Assembly (NCBI RefSeq): GCF_029076445.1
Contig: NZ_JARESG010000003.1
Location: 62,001 to 126,000 of the forward strand
DNA: 64,000 bases
Direction: 5' to 3'
DNA from: Pseudarthrobacter naphthalenicus
GTDB taxonomy: Bacteria > Actinomycetota > Actinomycetes > Actinomycetales > Micrococcaceae
Within the stretch, counting starts at the first letter, position 1; every line of letters begins with the position of its first letter. The position numbers were made by a program, and so were the translations under genes. Positions 33,749 to 42,902 of the stretch are shown here, one piece after another. The notes under the pieces are model-generated. The model was not told the origin of the DNA. It was given only the letters and a program-made list of their open reading frames with translations, and did not search any database.

Positions 33749-35395
33749 ATGGCCGAGGAAACCCCCGCAGACGAGGCCAAGCCCGTACAGCGGCCCCTGA
33801 TCATGCGCTACGCGGCGCGTTCAGATGTGGGCCGTGTGCGTGCCAAAAACGACGACTCTGCATATGTGGGCCGGCATCTGGCAGTGGTGGCGGACGGCAT
33901 GGGCGGGCACGCCGGCGGCGACGTCGCCTCGGCAGCCACCGTCCTGGACATGCTGCACCTGGACCACGGGGATTACCACGGCGATGCCGTCACCGTCCTT
34001 GCCGACGAAATTCAGACCGCCAACTCGCTGCTGTCCGAACTTGTGCACATCAACCCCAAACTGGCCGGCATGGGCACCACCGTCACCTCACTGCTGCTCG
34101 CCGAGGGCAAGCTTCACATCGCCCACATCGGCGATTCCCGCGCCTACCGCCTCCGCGACGGCGTCTTCGAACAGGTCAGCGTGGACCACACGTTTGTGCA
34201 GCGGCTCATCGACGAGGGACGGCTGCGGCCCGAGGAAGCCGAAACCCATCCCCACAAGAACGTCCTGATGCGCGTCCTCGGAGACGTCGATGCCAGCCCC
34301 GAACTGGACGTGGACACCATGGATGTCAAGCCCGGGGAGCGCTGGCTGCTCTGCTCCGACGGCCTGAACTACGTGGCAGGGCATGTCGTCGAGCGCACCG
34401 TCCGTGAGACCAAGGACCTCCGCGAGTGCGTTGAAACGCTGGTTGACCTGACTCTCGAAGCAGGATCCCCGGACAACGTCACCGTGGTCATGGTTGAAAT
34501 CGTGGAGGAAATGCCCGACGACGTCAGTACCGCCGCCGTCGACGTCGTACCTCCGGCAGCGGCCGCCGTCGCCCAACCCGGGACTGAATCCGCGGGCGCC
34601 ACAGTTGCACCCGCTCCCGCGGCCGATGCCGGCAGCGACGCACCACCGGTCCCGAAACCTGCGGCAGAACAGCCCGCCGAACCTGAGCCGGGCACCTCCA
34701 CGGACCCGCACCTGGGCGAGCACCTCTCCGCCGAAGTGCTTCGCCAGGAGCTTTCCTCCCGCCCGCACGAACTGGTCGGGGCCGCTGCCACCGCCGCGGA
34801 ATCCGGCTCCATTCCCACCATCGCCGGGCGTACCGTGGCCAGGCGCGCAGCCACGGTCCTGACCCATAAGGCCGAGACCCCGGCTGCCGATGATGCTGAC
34901 GAGATCCTTGAGCCGGCCAAGCCCCGGCGCTGGGTCACCTGGTCCATCGCCGCCTCCGTGCTGCTGGTGCTGACCGTGGGCCTCTGGCTCGGCTACGCCT
35001 GGACCCAGACCCGGTACTACATCGGGGAATTCGATTCGCGCGTTGCCATCTACAACGGCGTCTCGCAGCGCCTCGGGCCCATCCAGCTCTCCACCCTGGA
35101 GGCAGTGACCGAAATCCGGATGGACTCCCTGCCCCTGTTCTCCCAGCAGCGGGTGCGCCAGACAGTTCCGGCGCGGGACCTGTATGACGCCCAGCGGATC
35201 GTGAAGAACCTCGAGGGGACCGGCACCATAGCGCCCGCCGATGAGTGCCTGACCGCCTCGCCGAGTGCTTCCGCCACACCGCCCAGCCCCACGCCCACCG
35301 CACCCGCTCCGCCTCCGGACGCCGCCAATCCCGCGCCCGTTCCCACGCCCACTCCGTCCACCAGCCCGACAGCCGTCTGTGAGGGGGTCCGATGA
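33749..35395 (+). CDS. pstP: PP2C-type Ser/Thr phosphatase PstP/Stp
   Basis: The 548-residue protein dephosphorylates PknA, PknB and their targets. The catalytic PP2C domain (residues about 20-255) shows RSDVGRVRAKNDDSAYV, VVADGMGGHAGGDVAS, GMGTTVTSLLL, HIGDSRAYRL and CSDGLNYV/GSPDNVTVVMV with the Mn-binding aspartates. A Pro/Ala-rich linker, one membrane span (WSIAASVLLVLTVGLWLGYAW near 395-415) and a short extracellular domain with a Ser/Pro/Thr tail follow, as in mycobacterial PstP. It lies 4 nt after fhaB and overlaps rodA by ATGA. Confidence 0.94.
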   Translation: MAEETPADEAKPVQRPLIMRYAARSDVGRVRAKNDDSAYVGRHLAVVADGMGGHAGGDVASAATVLDMLHLDHGDYHGDAVTVLADEIQTANSLLSELVHINPKLAGMGTTVTSLLLAEGKLHIAHIGDSRAYRLRDGVFEQVSVDHTFVQRLIDEGRLRPEEAETHPHKNVLMRVLGDVDASPELDVDTMDVKPGERWLLCSDGLNYVAGHVVERTVRETKDLRECVETLVDLTLEAGSPDNVTVVMVEIVEEMPDDVSTAAVDVVPPAAAAVAQPGTESAGATVAPAPAADAGSDAPPVPKPAAEQPAEPEPGTSTDPHLGEHLSAEVLRQELSSRPHELVGAAATAAESGSIPTIAGRTVARRAATVLTHKAETPAADDADEILEPAKPRRWVTWSIAASVLLVLTVGLWLGYAWTQTRYYIGEFDSRVAIYNGVSQRLGPIQLSTLEAVTEIRMDSLPLFSQQRVRQTVPARDLYDAQRIVKNLEGTGTIAPADECLTASPSASATPPSPTPTAPAPPPDAANPAPVPTPTPSTSPTAVCEGVR

Positions 35396-36789
35396 GCCAG
35401 CTCAGCACCATACCCAAGCCGCGACGCAACGTGGAGCTGCTCCTTCTCGCGCTTGCCCTCGCCGTTGGCGTCGGCGCCAACATGATGGTGGGCGTGGACA
35501 AGGCGAAGGCGTTCGACTCCGATTTCTGGTTCCAGTCCAGCCTGCTGGCCGTGGCCGCACTGGCATTCCATCTGGTGCTGCGCATCCGCGCTAAGTATGC
35601 CGATCCGGTTATACTTCCGCTGGTGGTGGCCCTCAACGGTCTGGGCCTGGCCATGATCCACCGGCTGGATGCCCCGGGCGACGACACCGGCAACAACCAG
35701 CTGCGCTGGACCCTGATCGCCATGGCCGTGGCCATCGCAGTGATCTGGTTCCTCAAGGACCATCGCATGCTGCGCCGGTTCACCTACATTTCCCTCGCGG
35801 TGAGCGCCCTGTTGCTGATTCTGCCGCTGGTTCCGGGGATCTCGGCCGGGGAGATTCTCGGCGCCCGTGTCTGGATCAGGCTCGGCCCCATGACTTTCCA
35901 GCCCGGCGAGATCGCCAAGATCACGCTGGCTATATTCTTCGCGGGGTATCTTTCCTCCAACCGCGATCTGATCCTGCTGGCCGGCCGGAAAATCGGTCCC
36001 CTGCAGTTCCCCCGGTTCAAGGACATGGGCCCCATGATCACGGCCTGGCTGGTAAGCATCGGCGTGCTGATCTTCCAGCGCGACCTCGGCTCATCGGTGC
36101 TGTTCTTCGGCCTGTTCATCGTGATGATCTACGTGGCCACCAGCCGGATCAGCTGGGTGGTGATCGGCGTGGCGCTGCTCGTCGGCGGCGGCTTCGTGGC
36201 GTCCAAGGTCTTCTCGCACGTCGGCCTCAGGATCGACGGCTGGCTGAACGCCTTCACTGAAGAGGTGTACGGACGCCAGTTCGGCGGCAGCTACCAGATC
36301 GTCGAAGGCCTGTTCGGTATGGCCAGCGGCGGCCTGGTGGGTACGGGACTGGGCCAGGGCAGGCCGAACCTGGTTCCCTTCGCCAACAGCGACATGATCA
36401 TCGCCTCGCTCGGCGAGGAACTGGGGCTGATCGGGCTCTTCGCCGTCGTCATGATGTATTTGCTCCTGTTCACGCGCGGGTTCCGGGCAGCCCTGGGCAC
36501 CCGGGACGCGTTCGGAAAGCTGCTGGCGTGCGGGCTGTCCTTCGCGGTGGCGCTGCAGTGTTTCGTGGTCATCGGCGGCGTGACGCGCCTGATTCCGCTG
36601 ACCGGGCTCACCACCCCGTTCCTTGCGGCCGGCGGGTCCTCGCTCCTGGCCAACTGGATCATTGTGGGCCTGCTGCTGATGATTTCCCATACGGCCCGCG
36701 GCCCCGTGGACACCACACCCCTGCCGCCGAGTGACGAAACAGCACCCGACGCCACCAACAAACCAACCGAGGCGGTGAAACCCCTGTGA
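35392..36789 (+). CDS. rodA: RodA/FtsW-family peptidoglycan glycosyltransferase (SEDS)
   Basis: The 465-residue SEDS protein has about ten membrane spans. The signatures ARVWIRLGPMTFQPGEIAKITLAIFFAGYL (with the catalytic-type Glu), FQRDLGSSVLFFGLFIVMIYVA, the long external loop YQIVEGLFGMASGGLVGTGLGQG, NSDMIIASLGEELGLIG and TGLTTPFLAAGGSSLLANW are all present. SEDS enzymes polymerise lipid II into glycan strands with a cognate class B PBP; here that is the overlapping pbpA (ATG-stop overlap at 36786). Confidence 0.94.
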   Translation: MSQLSTIPKPRRNVELLLLALALAVGVGANMMVGVDKAKAFDSDFWFQSSLLAVAALAFHLVLRIRAKYADPVILPLVVALNGLGLAMIHRLDAPGDDTGNNQLRWTLIAMAVAIAVIWFLKDHRMLRRFTYISLAVSALLLILPLVPGISAGEILGARVWIRLGPMTFQPGEIAKITLAIFFAGYLSSNRDLILLAGRKIGPLQFPRFKDMGPMITAWLVSIGVLIFQRDLGSSVLFFGLFIVMIYVATSRISWVVIGVALLVGGGFVASKVFSHVGLRIDGWLNAFTEEVYGRQFGGSYQIVEGLFGMASGGLVGTGLGQGRPNLVPFANSDMIIASLGEELGLIGLFAVVMMYLLLFTRGFRAALGTRDAFGKLLACGLSFAVALQCFVVIGGVTRLIPLTGLTTPFLAAGGSSLLANWIIVGLLLMISHTARGPVDTTPLPPSDETAPDATNKPTEAVKPL

Positions 36790-38243
36790 ACCAGGCCATC
36801 AGGAACTCATGGGTTGCGGCCATCGCTTTGTTCGCGCTGCTTTTCGGCGCCATCAGCTACGTCCAGGTGATCGGCGCGGACGATCTGAAAGCGAATGCCT
36901 GGAACAACCGGGCCATCCTGCAGGACTACTGCAACGACCGGGGCGCCATCATTGTGGGCGGAAACCCCGTGGCTGAATCCGTGCCGGGCTCCGAACAGTG
37001 CGGGTTCCAGCGGACCTACCCCCAGCCGCAGCTCTACGCCGGCCTCACCGGCTACTTCTCGCAGAACTACGGTGCCACCGGGCTGGAGCAGGCCATGCGT
37101 GACCAGCTCGCCGGGAGCTCGGACCAGCAATTCCTGGACCGCATCGGCCAGCTCTTCCTGGGCAACCAGCCGAAAGGCGCCTCGGTGGAGCTGACGGTGG
37201 ATCCTGCCATCCAGAAGCTCGCATACGACCTCATCCCGGACGGCCAGCGCGGCTCCATCGTGGTCACCAATCCCAAGACGGGCGCCATCCTCGCCATGGC
37301 CTCCAAACCGTCCTACGATCCCAACCTCATCGCAACCCAGGACCCCACTGCGGAAGCAGCCAACATCAACGAGCTGCTCAAGGTTCCCGGGATCAACCTG
37401 AACCAAAACGTCAGCGGTCCCACCGGTGAGCTGCTCGCGCCCGGCTCCGTGTTCAAACTCGTCACCACCGCCGCCGCCCTCAATTCCGGAAAATACAACA
37501 AGGACAGCGAGCTGCCCAACCCGGCGCAGCTGCCCTTCCCCGGCATCTCGTACACCCTGCCCAACTACGCCGGCGGCAACTGCTACACCCGGGACACCGC
37601 CACGTTTGCGTTCGCCCTGCAGCAGTCCTGCAACACCCCGTTCGCCAGCATTGCCCTGGATCTTGGCCGGGACGCCATCGCCGAACAGGCAACCAAGTTC
37701 GGCTTCGGCCAGGACGTGGGAGACCAGCTCAAACTCGCGTACGCCAAGGGCAATGGTTTCCCGGACAACCTGGACGCGCCCGGACTCGCTCAGTCGGTCA
37801 TCGGCCAGAAGGACATTCGCGTCACCCCGCTGCAGATCGCCATGATGACCGCGGCCATCGCCAACAACGGCGTGCAGATGAAACCCAGCCTGATCAAGAC
37901 GCTGCGGTCCCCGGATCTACGGGTCATTGACGAACCCAAACCCGAGGCGCTCCGCACGTCCACCAGCCCGGAAATCGCCAAACAGATCACTGAATGGATG
38001 GCCAGCGCGGTGAGCCAGGGCATCGCCGGCGGCGCGAGCGTCCCCGGCGTCCAGGTGGCAGGCAAGACCGGAACCGCTGAGCTGGGCAACGGCCTGAACA
38101 ACTCCTGGTTCACCGGTTTTGCCCCGGCGAACAACCCGCAGGTGAGTGTCACCATCGCCATGGAGGGCGTGGACATCGCCACCGGCGCAAAGCTAACCAG
38201 TCCGAATGCGAAGAAGATTTTTGAGGCGGTGTTGAATAAGTGA
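36786..38243 (+). CDS. pbpA: penicillin-binding protein A (class B transpeptidase)
   Basis: The 485-residue protein has one N-terminal membrane anchor ([21 protein letters not shown]), a dimerisation region and a transpeptidase domain with the SxxK nucleophile ([14 protein letters not shown]), SxN as QQSCNTPFA region and KTGTAE ([13 protein letters not shown]). It cross-links peptidoglycan together with RodA and is a known PknB-regulated factor in mycobacteria. The length is normal. GTG 36786 overlaps the rodA stop; pknA follows with another overlap. Confidence 0.94.
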   Translation: MNQAIRNSWVAAIALFALLFGAISYVQVIGADDLKANAWNNRAILQDYCNDRGAIIVGGNPVAESVPGSEQCGFQRTYPQPQLYAGLTGYFSQNYGATGLEQAMRDQLAGSSDQQFLDRIGQLFLGNQPKGASVELTVDPAIQKLAYDLIPDGQRGSIVVTNPKTGAILAMASKPSYDPNLIATQDPTAEAANINELLKVPGINLNQNVSGPTGELLAPGSVFKLVTTAAALNSGKYNKDSELPNPAQLPFPGISYTLPNYAGGNCYTRDTATFAFALQQSCNTPFASIALDLGRDAIAEQATKFGFGQDVGDQLKLAYAKGNGFPDNLDAPGLAQSVIGQKDIRVTPLQIAMMTAAIANNGVQMKPSLIKTLRSPDLRVIDEPKPEALRTSTSPEIAKQITEWMASAVSQGIAGGASVPGVQVAGKTGTAELGNGLNNSWFTGFAPANNPQVSVTIAMEGVDIATGAKLTSPNAKKIFEAVLNK

Positions 38244-39979
38244 GGCCAACAACGGGAATCACCCTCGGCGGCAGATTCCAGCTGACCACGCGGATCGCGA
38301 TCGGCGGGATGGGAGAGGTCTGGAAGGCCAAGGACCTTGTCCTGGGCCGGATCGTCGCCATCAAGGTGCTGAAAGAGGAATACACGGGCGATCCCGGCTT
38401 CCTCCAGCGTTTCCGCGCCGAGGCGCGCCACACTGCGCTGCTGAACCACGTGGGCATCGCCAACGTCTTTGACTACGGCGAGGAAGAGGGCTCGGCCTAC
38501 CTTGTGATGGAGCTGGTCCCGGGCCAGCCGTTGAGCAGCATCATCGAACACGAACAGGTGCTGTCCCCGGACCGCACGCTGTCCATGATCGCCCAGACCG
38601 CCAGGGCACTGTCCGTGGCCCACGCGCAGGGCCTGGTGCACCGCGACATCAAGCCCGGGAACCTGCTGATTACCCCGGACGGCCGGGTCAAGGTGACGGA
38701 CTTCGGCATCGCCCGCCTGGCTGACCAGGTTCCGCTGACACAGACCGGCCAGGTGATGGGGACCGCCCAGTATCTCGCCCCGGAGCAGGCCACCGGCCAG
38801 GTCGCCACCGGCGCCTCGGACATTTACGCCCTGGGTGTGATCGGCTATGAGTGCCTCACCGGCCACCGCCCGTTCTCCGGCGAGTCCCAGATCGCGATCG
38901 CCCTGGCCCAGGTGAATGATGCACCGCCGCCGCTGCCCGAAAGCCTGCCGAAGCCGGTCCGGGCGCTCCTGATGTCCATGCTGGCCAAGGATCCCAAGAA
39001 CCGTCCGGCCAACGCGATCAAGCTGTCCGAGGCTGCCGAAGCCATCCGCAACGGCGACATCAGCGCGGCCCACGCCGCGGTTCCGGGCATGCTGCTGTAC
39101 GAGGCGGACACCGGGCCCATCACGGCGCCGGTGGACGTAGCCACGGCACCCACCGGTGTCATCAGCCAGAAGGACAGCAGCACAACGTCGACGTCGGCCC
39201 TGCCGGTGCTCGGCGCCGCAGCTGCCGGAGCTGCCGGCGGTGCCGCGGCCGGTGCGGCGGCCGCGGGCGCAGCCGATGCCGACGGCCCTGCCACCACGGC
39301 GATGACCGGAGCCGGGAGCACGCTCTCGCGTGCAGATGCCCTGGCTGCCGAGCGGAGCTGGGTCCAGGAAGAAGAAACGTACGACGACGAGCCTGCGGAT
39401 GAACCCGCCCGTCGGGGCCGCAGCCCCTGGACGTGGCCGCTGGTCGCCTTGATCCTGCTGGTCCTGTTCGCGCTGGTTGGGTTCCTGCTTACCCAGCAGG
39501 GAATTCTTTTCCCGGCCAAGGAGGCGGCCACCACCTCCGCGTCGAGCAGTCCGCCGTCCACGAGCGCGAGCCCCACCCGGACTTCGCAGTCGGCGACGCC
39601 CAGCCAGCCCAGTGCCACGCCGACCCCCACCGTGGAGACGGTGAATATTATTCCCGAGGCATATCTCGGCAAGGACTACCGGACCGTGCAGTCGCAGCTC
39701 TCCGCCATGAACCTGGATGTCACCATCCAGCCGCAGGTGGATGCGACTTCCGCGCCGGACTCGGTCATTGCGCTGTCCCGGACGGGAAGGGTGGAAGTCG
39801 GGACCCCGGTGACCATCACCTACGCCGTCGCACCGGCGCCTGTCCCCACCCCGACGCAGACAACCCCAACAGCGGCGCCCCGCCCCACCGCAGCCCAGTC
39901 GCCGTCGGCCGCCTCCACCACCCTGCCCACCTGCAACCCGGGTCAGGTGCAGGGACAGCCTCCAACCTGCGCACCGTAG
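38240..39979 (+). CDS. pknA: PknA-type Ser/Thr kinase with a C-terminal PASTA domain
   Basis: The 579-residue kinase has a full catalytic domain (residues about 10-270): [11 protein letters not shown] glycine loop, AIKVLK lysine, [19 protein letters not shown] and [10 protein letters not shown]. An Ala/Gly-rich juxtamembrane linker, a span ([19 protein letters not shown]) and an external part with one PASTA-like unit ([26 protein letters not shown]..., about 475-540) follow, ending in a Pro/Thr-rich tail. Mycobacterial PknA lacks PASTA units, so this one may sense peptidoglycan fragments itself. GTG 38240 overlaps the pbpA stop. Confidence 0.92.
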   Translation: MRPTTGITLGGRFQLTTRIAIGGMGEVWKAKDLVLGRIVAIKVLKEEYTGDPGFLQRFRAEARHTALLNHVGIANVFDYGEEEGSAYLVMELVPGQPLSSIIEHEQVLSPDRTLSMIAQTARALSVAHAQGLVHRDIKPGNLLITPDGRVKVTDFGIARLADQVPLTQTGQVMGTAQYLAPEQATGQVATGASDIYALGVIGYECLTGHRPFSGESQIAIALAQVNDAPPPLPESLPKPVRALLMSMLAKDPKNRPANAIKLSEAAEAIRNGDISAAHAAVPGMLLYEADTGPITAPVDVATAPTGVISQKDSSTTSTSALPVLGAAAAGAAGGAAAGAAAAGAADADGPATTAMTGAGSTLSRADALAAERSWVQEEETYDDEPADEPARRGRSPWTWPLVALILLVLFALVGFLLTQQGILFPAKEAATTSASSSPPSTSASPTRTSQSATPSQPSATPTPTVETVNIIPEAYLGKDYRTVQSQLSAMNLDVTIQPQVDATSAPDSVIALSRTGRVEVGTPVTITYAVAPAPVPTPTQTTPTAAPRPTAAQSPSAASTTLPTCNPGQVQGQPPTCAP

Positions 39980-39994
39980 CCGCCAGGACACCTC

Positions 39995-41956
39995 GTGAAT
40001 GATTCGCCCCGTACCCCGCTGCACCGTGAGGACAATGTCCCGGTGGACAACCAACGTGTCCTGAGTGGACGCTACGAACTCGGCGGACTGATCGGCCGCG
40101 GGGGAATGGCGGACGTCCACCGGGGACTGGATACCCGGCTCGGCCGGACGGTGGCAGTGAAACTGCTCCGCCCGGACATGGCCCGGGATCCGCAGTTCCG
40201 CGCCCGGTTCAAGCGGGAAGCCCAGTCCGTGGCTGCCCTGAACCATCCCTCCATCGTCGCCATTTATGACACGGGCGAACACACCGTGCAGGACGGTTCA
40301 GAGGACAGCGTCCGGGTGCCGTACATCGTGATGGAGTTCGTGGAGGGCAAGACGCTCCGCGACCTGATCCGGGCCAAGGAAGTCAGCGTCGACCAGGCCA
40401 TCGAATTCTGCCTCGGAGTCCTCTCCGCGCTCGAATACAGCCACAAGGCGGGCATCGTCCACCGGGATATCAAACCGGCCAACGTGATGGTCCTGGAAGG
40501 GTCCAATTCCATTAAGGTCATGGACTTCGGGATTGCCCGGGCCATGGCTGATTCGGCCGCCACCATGACCCAGACGCAGGCTGTGGTGGGAACCGCCCAG
40601 TACCTCTCGCCGGAACAGGCCCGCGGGGAAACCGTCGACGCCCGCAGCGACCTCTACTCCGCGGCCTGCCTGCTGTACGAAATGCTCACCGGCCGGCCGC
40701 CCTTCATCGGTGACAGTCCGGTGTCGGTGGCTTACCAGCACGTCCGCGAGATCCACGAGCCGGCCAGCAGCCTGAATCCCGAGGTCTCACCGGCCCTGGA
40801 CAGCGTCCTGGCCAAGGCCCTGCAGAAGAACCGGGATGACCGCTTCCAGGATGCCGCGGCGTTCCGTCGCGCCCTGCGCGCGGCCCGCGCCGGGGTGCCT
40901 GTTGCCGCGCTCCCGGCATCCGAGGCCCCCACCGATCCCAACGACCACGTCCCCACACCCATGCAATCGGCTGCCACCGAAGCGTTTTCCGTTACGGGGG
41001 CCAGTTTCCTCGACGACGCCCCGACCGGGCGCTTTGAGCTCGCGGACATGCACGACGACGGCACAACAGTTCCCGTCCACGCATCCGCCTTGGGTGAGCG
41101 GCTGGACGAGGACGAGCTGCCGTTGGGACTCCCGCCGGAACGCGAGCGAACCGCACGCCAGAAGTCCCGCCGTCGTACCTGGATCGCCACGCTCATCATA
41201 TTCACGCTGCTGGTTTTGGCCGGCGGCGGTCTGTGGCTGTTCCAGATCATGAACCAGCCGCCTCCGCCGCCGCCCAAGGTGGAGATACCTGCCGTCACCT
41301 CCATGACGGAGTCCGCGGCGCTGCAGGAACTCTTCGGCGCCAAACTCCGCCCGAAGAGCCACCGCATCAAACACGACACCATCCCTGCCGGCACGGCGAT
41401 TGGCACCGATCCCGTGGCCGGAACTTCGGTGGACCCCAATGCCGAAGTTGTTTTGAATATCTCTGACGGTCCCGCCGCTGTGAAGGTCCCAGACAACCTG
41501 CCCGGCCAGACCGAGGCCGCGGCCCGGGATATCCTGCGGCAGACGGGGCTGGTAGGCGCCCCGTCCACCGCCACGGCCAACAGCGCCACGGTACCGGGCG
41601 GCCGGGTTATCACCACCAACCCGGCGCCGGGCCAGATGGTGGGAGTGGGCAGCACAGTGGAGATTGTCATCTCCACCGGCAAGGTGGCCATGCCGGAGCT
41701 GCGCGGCCGCACCCGTGCAGAGGCGGAAGCCACCCTGAAGGACCTGGGCCTGGTGCCGAACGTCCAGGAGGTGGAGAACCCGGAAGTGGAAGCCGGCCGG
41801 GTGACGGACCAGAGCGAACCGGTGAACGCGGCCGTTGATCAGGGCAAAACCATCAACGTGGTGGTGGCCAAGGCTCCGCCGCCACCGCCGCCACCGCCCG
41901 CACCCTCGCCGACACCGACTCCCAGCCCCAGTCCCACCCGGACCGGCCGGGGCTAA
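39995..41956 (+). CDS. pknB: PknB-type PASTA Ser/Thr kinase
   Basis: The 653-residue kinase has an N-terminal catalytic domain (GRGGMADVHRGLD, AVKLLR, HRDIKPANVM, DFGIARAMAD, GTAQYLSPEQARG), a juxtamembrane region, one membrane span (RTWIATLIIFTLLVLAGGGLWLF, about residue 395) and three PASTA units (starting near VEIPAVTSM, VKVPDNLPG and VAMPELRGR) with a Pro-rich tail. PknB senses muropeptides or lipid II and regulates cell wall synthesis and division. M. tuberculosis PknB has four PASTA units. GTG 39995 follows AGGA at 7 nt; GTG 40043 is an alternative. Confidence 0.93.
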   Translation: MNDSPRTPLHREDNVPVDNQRVLSGRYELGGLIGRGGMADVHRGLDTRLGRTVAVKLLRPDMARDPQFRARFKREAQSVAALNHPSIVAIYDTGEHTVQDGSEDSVRVPYIVMEFVEGKTLRDLIRAKEVSVDQAIEFCLGVLSALEYSHKAGIVHRDIKPANVMVLEGSNSIKVMDFGIARAMADSAATMTQTQAVVGTAQYLSPEQARGETVDARSDLYSAACLLYEMLTGRPPFIGDSPVSVAYQHVREIHEPASSLNPEVSPALDSVLAKALQKNRDDRFQDAAAFRRALRAARAGVPVAALPASEAPTDPNDHVPTPMQSAATEAFSVTGASFLDDAPTGRFELADMHDDGTTVPVHASALGERLDEDELPLGLPPERERTARQKSRRRTWIATLIIFTLLVLAGGGLWLFQIMNQPPPPPPKVEIPAVTSMTESAALQELFGAKLRPKSHRIKHDTIPAGTAIGTDPVAGTSVDPNAEVVLNISDGPAAVKVPDNLPGQTEAAARDILRQTGLVGAPSTATANSATVPGGRVITTNPAPGQMVGVGSTVEIVISTGKVAMPELRGRTRAEAEATLKDLGLVPNVQEVENPEVEAGRVTDQSEPVNAAVDQGKTINVVVAKAPPPPPPPPAPSPTPTPSPSPTRTGRG

Positions 41957-41967
41957 CCCAAGAGCAA

Positions 41968-42024
41968 CGCGGGGTCACTTTCCGCCCTTCCCCGCGGGGA
42001 TATCGGGCGGGAAGTGACCCCGCG
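41968..42024. terminator. large 20-bp-stem hairpin between convergent pknB and pabA
   Basis: Arms at 41968-41987 and 42005-42024 (CGCGGGGTCACTTTCCGCCC and its complement with one G:T) flank a loop that contains the palindrome CCCCGCGGGG. It lies 11 nt after the pknB stop and may terminate both operons; it could also be a dispersed palindromic element. Confidence 0.6.
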
Positions 42025-42044
42025 TCCTTGGCGCGTGTACCTGT

Positions 42045-42108
42045 CAGTGCTGGATCAACTCAGTGCCGGATCAACTCAGTGCCGGATCAACTCAGTGCTG
42101 GATCAGCG
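42045..42108. repeat. four tandem 16-bp units overlapping the pabA stop codon
   Basis: The unit CAGTGCYGGATCAACT is present three times without gaps (42045, 42061, 42077), and a fourth, partly diverged copy starting at 42093 contains the last codons (Leu-Ile-Gln-His-stop) of pabA. The array looks like a slippage or duplication product of the gene's own 3' end. Confidence 0.85.
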
Positions 42109-42733
42109 GACTCAGGGTGGCCGCACGGGCTGCCGCACCCGTCATGCCCAGCGACTCCAGCCAGTTACCCAGCATCTGGTAGCCTCCCTCGGTCAGGACA
42201 GACTCAGGGTGGAACTGCACGCCGCACAGGGGTGCGGTGCGGTGCTGCAGGCCCATGATCACGCCGGAAGCGGTCTGGGCGGTGATTTCGAGAACGTCGG
42301 GAATGGTTTCACGCACGGCCGCAAGCGAGTGGTAACGCGTGGCCGTCACGGGCGAGGGGAGTCCGGCGAACACGCTGGTGCCGTTGTGCTCCACGAGTGA
42401 CGTCTTGCCATGCATGAGTTCCGGCGCGTGGGTCACCGTGCCGCCGTAGGCCTCAGCGAGGGCCTGATGCCCCAGGCACACCCCGAACATTGGCTTGTTG
42501 TTCTCACCGCACCATTTGATCAGATCGACGCAGACCCCTGCCTCGGCCGGGTTGCCCGGGCCCGGAGAAATGAGCACGCCGTCACGGCTTTCTGCCATCT
42601 CGATTGCCTCGTCGAGGGTCACGTCGTCATTGCGGACAACAGTGGTTTGGGCGCCGAGCTCCTGGAGGTAGCCCACCAGGGTGTAAACGAAGCTGTCGTA
42701 ATTATCGACGACGAGGATTTTGGTTGTAGTCAT
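42092..42733 (-). CDS. pabA: anthranilate/aminodeoxychorismate synthase component II (glutamine amidotransferase)
   Basis: The 213-residue class I glutamine amidotransferase hydrolyses glutamine and passes ammonia to TrpE or PabB. Signatures: KILVVDNYDSFVYTLVGYLQ, GVLISPGPGNPAEAGV (oxyanion loop), MFGVCLGHQALAEAYGG with the nucleophile Cys and CGVQFHPESVLTEGG with catalytic His and Glu. The gene sits beside the kinase cluster as in mycobacteria (called trpG there), away from a trp operon; both names are possible. ATG 42733 overlaps the stop of the small membrane gene. Earlier start codons in this frame are not supported by homology. Confidence 0.9.
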   Translation of the reverse strand: MTTTKILVVDNYDSFVYTLVGYLQELGAQTTVVRNDDVTLDEAIEMAESRDGVLISPGPGNPAEAGVCVDLIKWCGENNKPMFGVCLGHQALAEAYGGTVTHAPELMHGKTSLVEHNGTSVFAGLPSPVTATRYHSLAAVRETIPDVLEITAQTASGVIMGLQHRTAPLCGVQFHPESVLTEGGYQMLGNWLESLGMTGAAARAATLSPLIQH

Positions 42734-42900
42734 GGCTGGTTTGCGGCACCAATCGTTGAGTCGGTGAACTGGGTGAGATCTGACATCCAGGGGAACAGGT
42801 ACTGGACCATCAGGACCAGGGCGCCGGCAATGAGCACCAGCGAAGTAAAAATCCGCAGCCACAGAGGCCCCGGCAAATGACGGAAGATCCAGCCGTACAT
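42730..42900 (-). CDS. small membrane protein (56 aa)
   Basis: MYGWIFRHLPGPLWLRIFTS then LVLIAGALVLMVQYLFPWM forms one membrane helix, followed by a short acidic tail (SDLTQFTDSTIGAANQP). Small proteins of this kind are usual between class E sortase and pabA in Arthrobacter relatives as I recall. It starts at ATG 42900, 2 nt after the sortase stop, and its stop overlaps the pabA ATG, so translational coupling is likely. Function unknown. Confidence 0.8.
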   Translation of the reverse strand: MYGWIFRHLPGPLWLRIFTSLVLIAGALVLMVQYLFPWMSDLTQFTDSTIGAANQP

Positions 42901-42902
42901 GC

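Noticed and set aside
37790..40282. 830-codon open frame on the minus strand across pbpA, pknA and pknB
   Set aside because: It is antisense to three well-supported genes, has no family similarity and a composition of His/Arg/Gly typical of high-G+C shadow frames.
42045..42108. possible CRISPR array
   Set aside because: The repeats are only 16 bp long, directly adjacent with no spacers, and there are no cas genes.
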